This document shows, piece by piece, positions 63,678-64,000 of a stretch of DNA of 64,000 bases. The stretch lies in NCBI RefSeq assembly GCF_014696315.1, contig NZ_JACJPX010000009.1, positions 62,001 through 126,000 on the forward strand, in the 5' to 3' direction. Each line of letters opens with the position of its first letter. Position 1 is the stretch's first letter. A model generated the notes under the pieces. It was not told the origin of the DNA and ran no database searches. It worked only from the letters and a program-made list of their open reading frames with translations. This DNA is from Calothrix membranacea FACHB-236 (GTDB lineage Bacteria > Cyanobacteriota > Cyanobacteriia > Cyanobacteriales > Nostocaceae). The position numbers and the translations under genes were made by a program.

Positions 63678-64000
63678 ATGAATGGTATTTGTACTCTGGC
63701 AAATGATTATGTTTTTGACCAATTAGTAGCTTTACTCAACAGTATTGATGCAATATTAGGTTCTCAAATTCCTGTCTGTATTTATCCTTTTGATGACCAG
63801 ACACAACGAATTGCTGATGAAATTACAAAGCGCCCTAATGTATTTATTTACAATAACCAAGCATCTATAAATTACTGGGATCAATTTATGGTGTCAGCCG
63901 CACCAGAAAGATTGAATCGCAGTCAATCCCGACTTTATGGCGCTCATCGTCGGTTTTGCGCCTTTGATGGCCCCTTTGATAAATTTATATATTTAGATGC
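63678..64000 (+). CDS. Glycosyltransferase, N-terminal part (runs off the window)
   Basis: Open from an ATG at 63678 to the window end (107 codons visible). It reads MNGICTLANDYVFDQLVALLNSI, IPVCIYPFDDQT and ends FDKFIYLDA, where the D-x-D motif of a GT-A enzyme is expected. This resembles a cyanobacterial glycosyltransferase family found in the Nostoc punctiforme genome. Only three bases follow the previous stop, so it is part of the same operon. Confidence 0.7.
   Translation, partial: MNGICTLANDYVFDQLVALLNSIDAILGSQIPVCIYPFDDQTQRIADEITKRPNVFIYNNQASINYWDQFMVSAAPERLNRSQSRLYGAHRRFCAFDGPFDKFIYLD

Overview
The window is chromosomal DNA from a filamentous, probably heterocyst-forming cyanobacterium of the Nostoc/Anabaena/Calothrix type. 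This rests on the dense GCGATCGC (HIP1) octamers, the many heptanucleotide repeats between genes (CCAATTA, CCCATTA, TTGACCC, GGGGATT and similar), a Mo-dependent nitrogenase C-terminal-domain gene, several cyanobacteria-only families (PixJ-like photoreceptor, TIGR03792 protein, orthocaspase relative) and an exopolysaccharide-type cluster with a HepA-like ABC exporter. No rRNA, tRNA or CRISPR array was recognised.

Layout. 1-10 kb: end of RNase J, an anion permease, a Mo-nitrogenase C-terminal-domain protein behind a structured leader, a pseudo-orthocaspase, ribosomal protein L32, a molybdopterin oxidoreductase, an aldehyde dehydrogenase and a response-regulator/kinase hybrid. 10-14 kb: a small accessory island with an HTH-NACHT NTPase (candidate anti-phage protein) and an Rpn-like nuclease gene whose 3' end is repeated five times in tandem. 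14-19 kb: a urease cluster (ureD-A-B-C on the minus strand) split between ureB and ureC by foreign genes and a duplicated ureC 5' end; ureEFG are not in the window. 19-24 kb: an overlapping radical SAM/methyltransferase pair, then groES-groEL under a perfect CIRCE operator. 24-32 kb: a decayed 2Fe-2S ferredoxin, a NarL-type regulator, a 1.2-kb stretch with RNA-like folds and a kinase remnant, a YqeG phosphatase, proB and a MASE1 histidine kinase. 31-36 kb: a CheA-like CheW/receiver protein without kinase domains and a chemoreceptor with two predicted DXCF bilin-binding GAF domains, together a probable phototaxis module.

36-48 kb: a substrate-binding protein with a membrane Ser/Thr kinase, a ROK sugar kinase, a Mut7-C protein, argJ, an intergenic set of small-RNA genes, a site-2 protease with CBS domains and a phosphodiester glycosidase. 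48-56 kb: small conserved proteins, an FKBP isomerase, dnaB carrying two inteins, rplI, a DUF2817 peptidase-like protein and gloB. 57-64 kb: a plus-strand glycosyltransferase/ABC-exporter cluster continuing off the right edge.

Most unusual items: (i) an ABC exporter whose C-terminus carries two HisKA-like modules, one with its histidine and one with tyrosine in its place; (ii) two intact and two decayed copies of a ~50-nt sRNA gene, each intact copy with its own promoter and terminator, upstream of argJ; (iii) the tandem 3'-end copies of the Rpn gene; (iv) the split urease operon; (v) the DnaB intein carrying an XRE-like helix-turn-helix. All family assignments are from reading the sequence; no database search was run.
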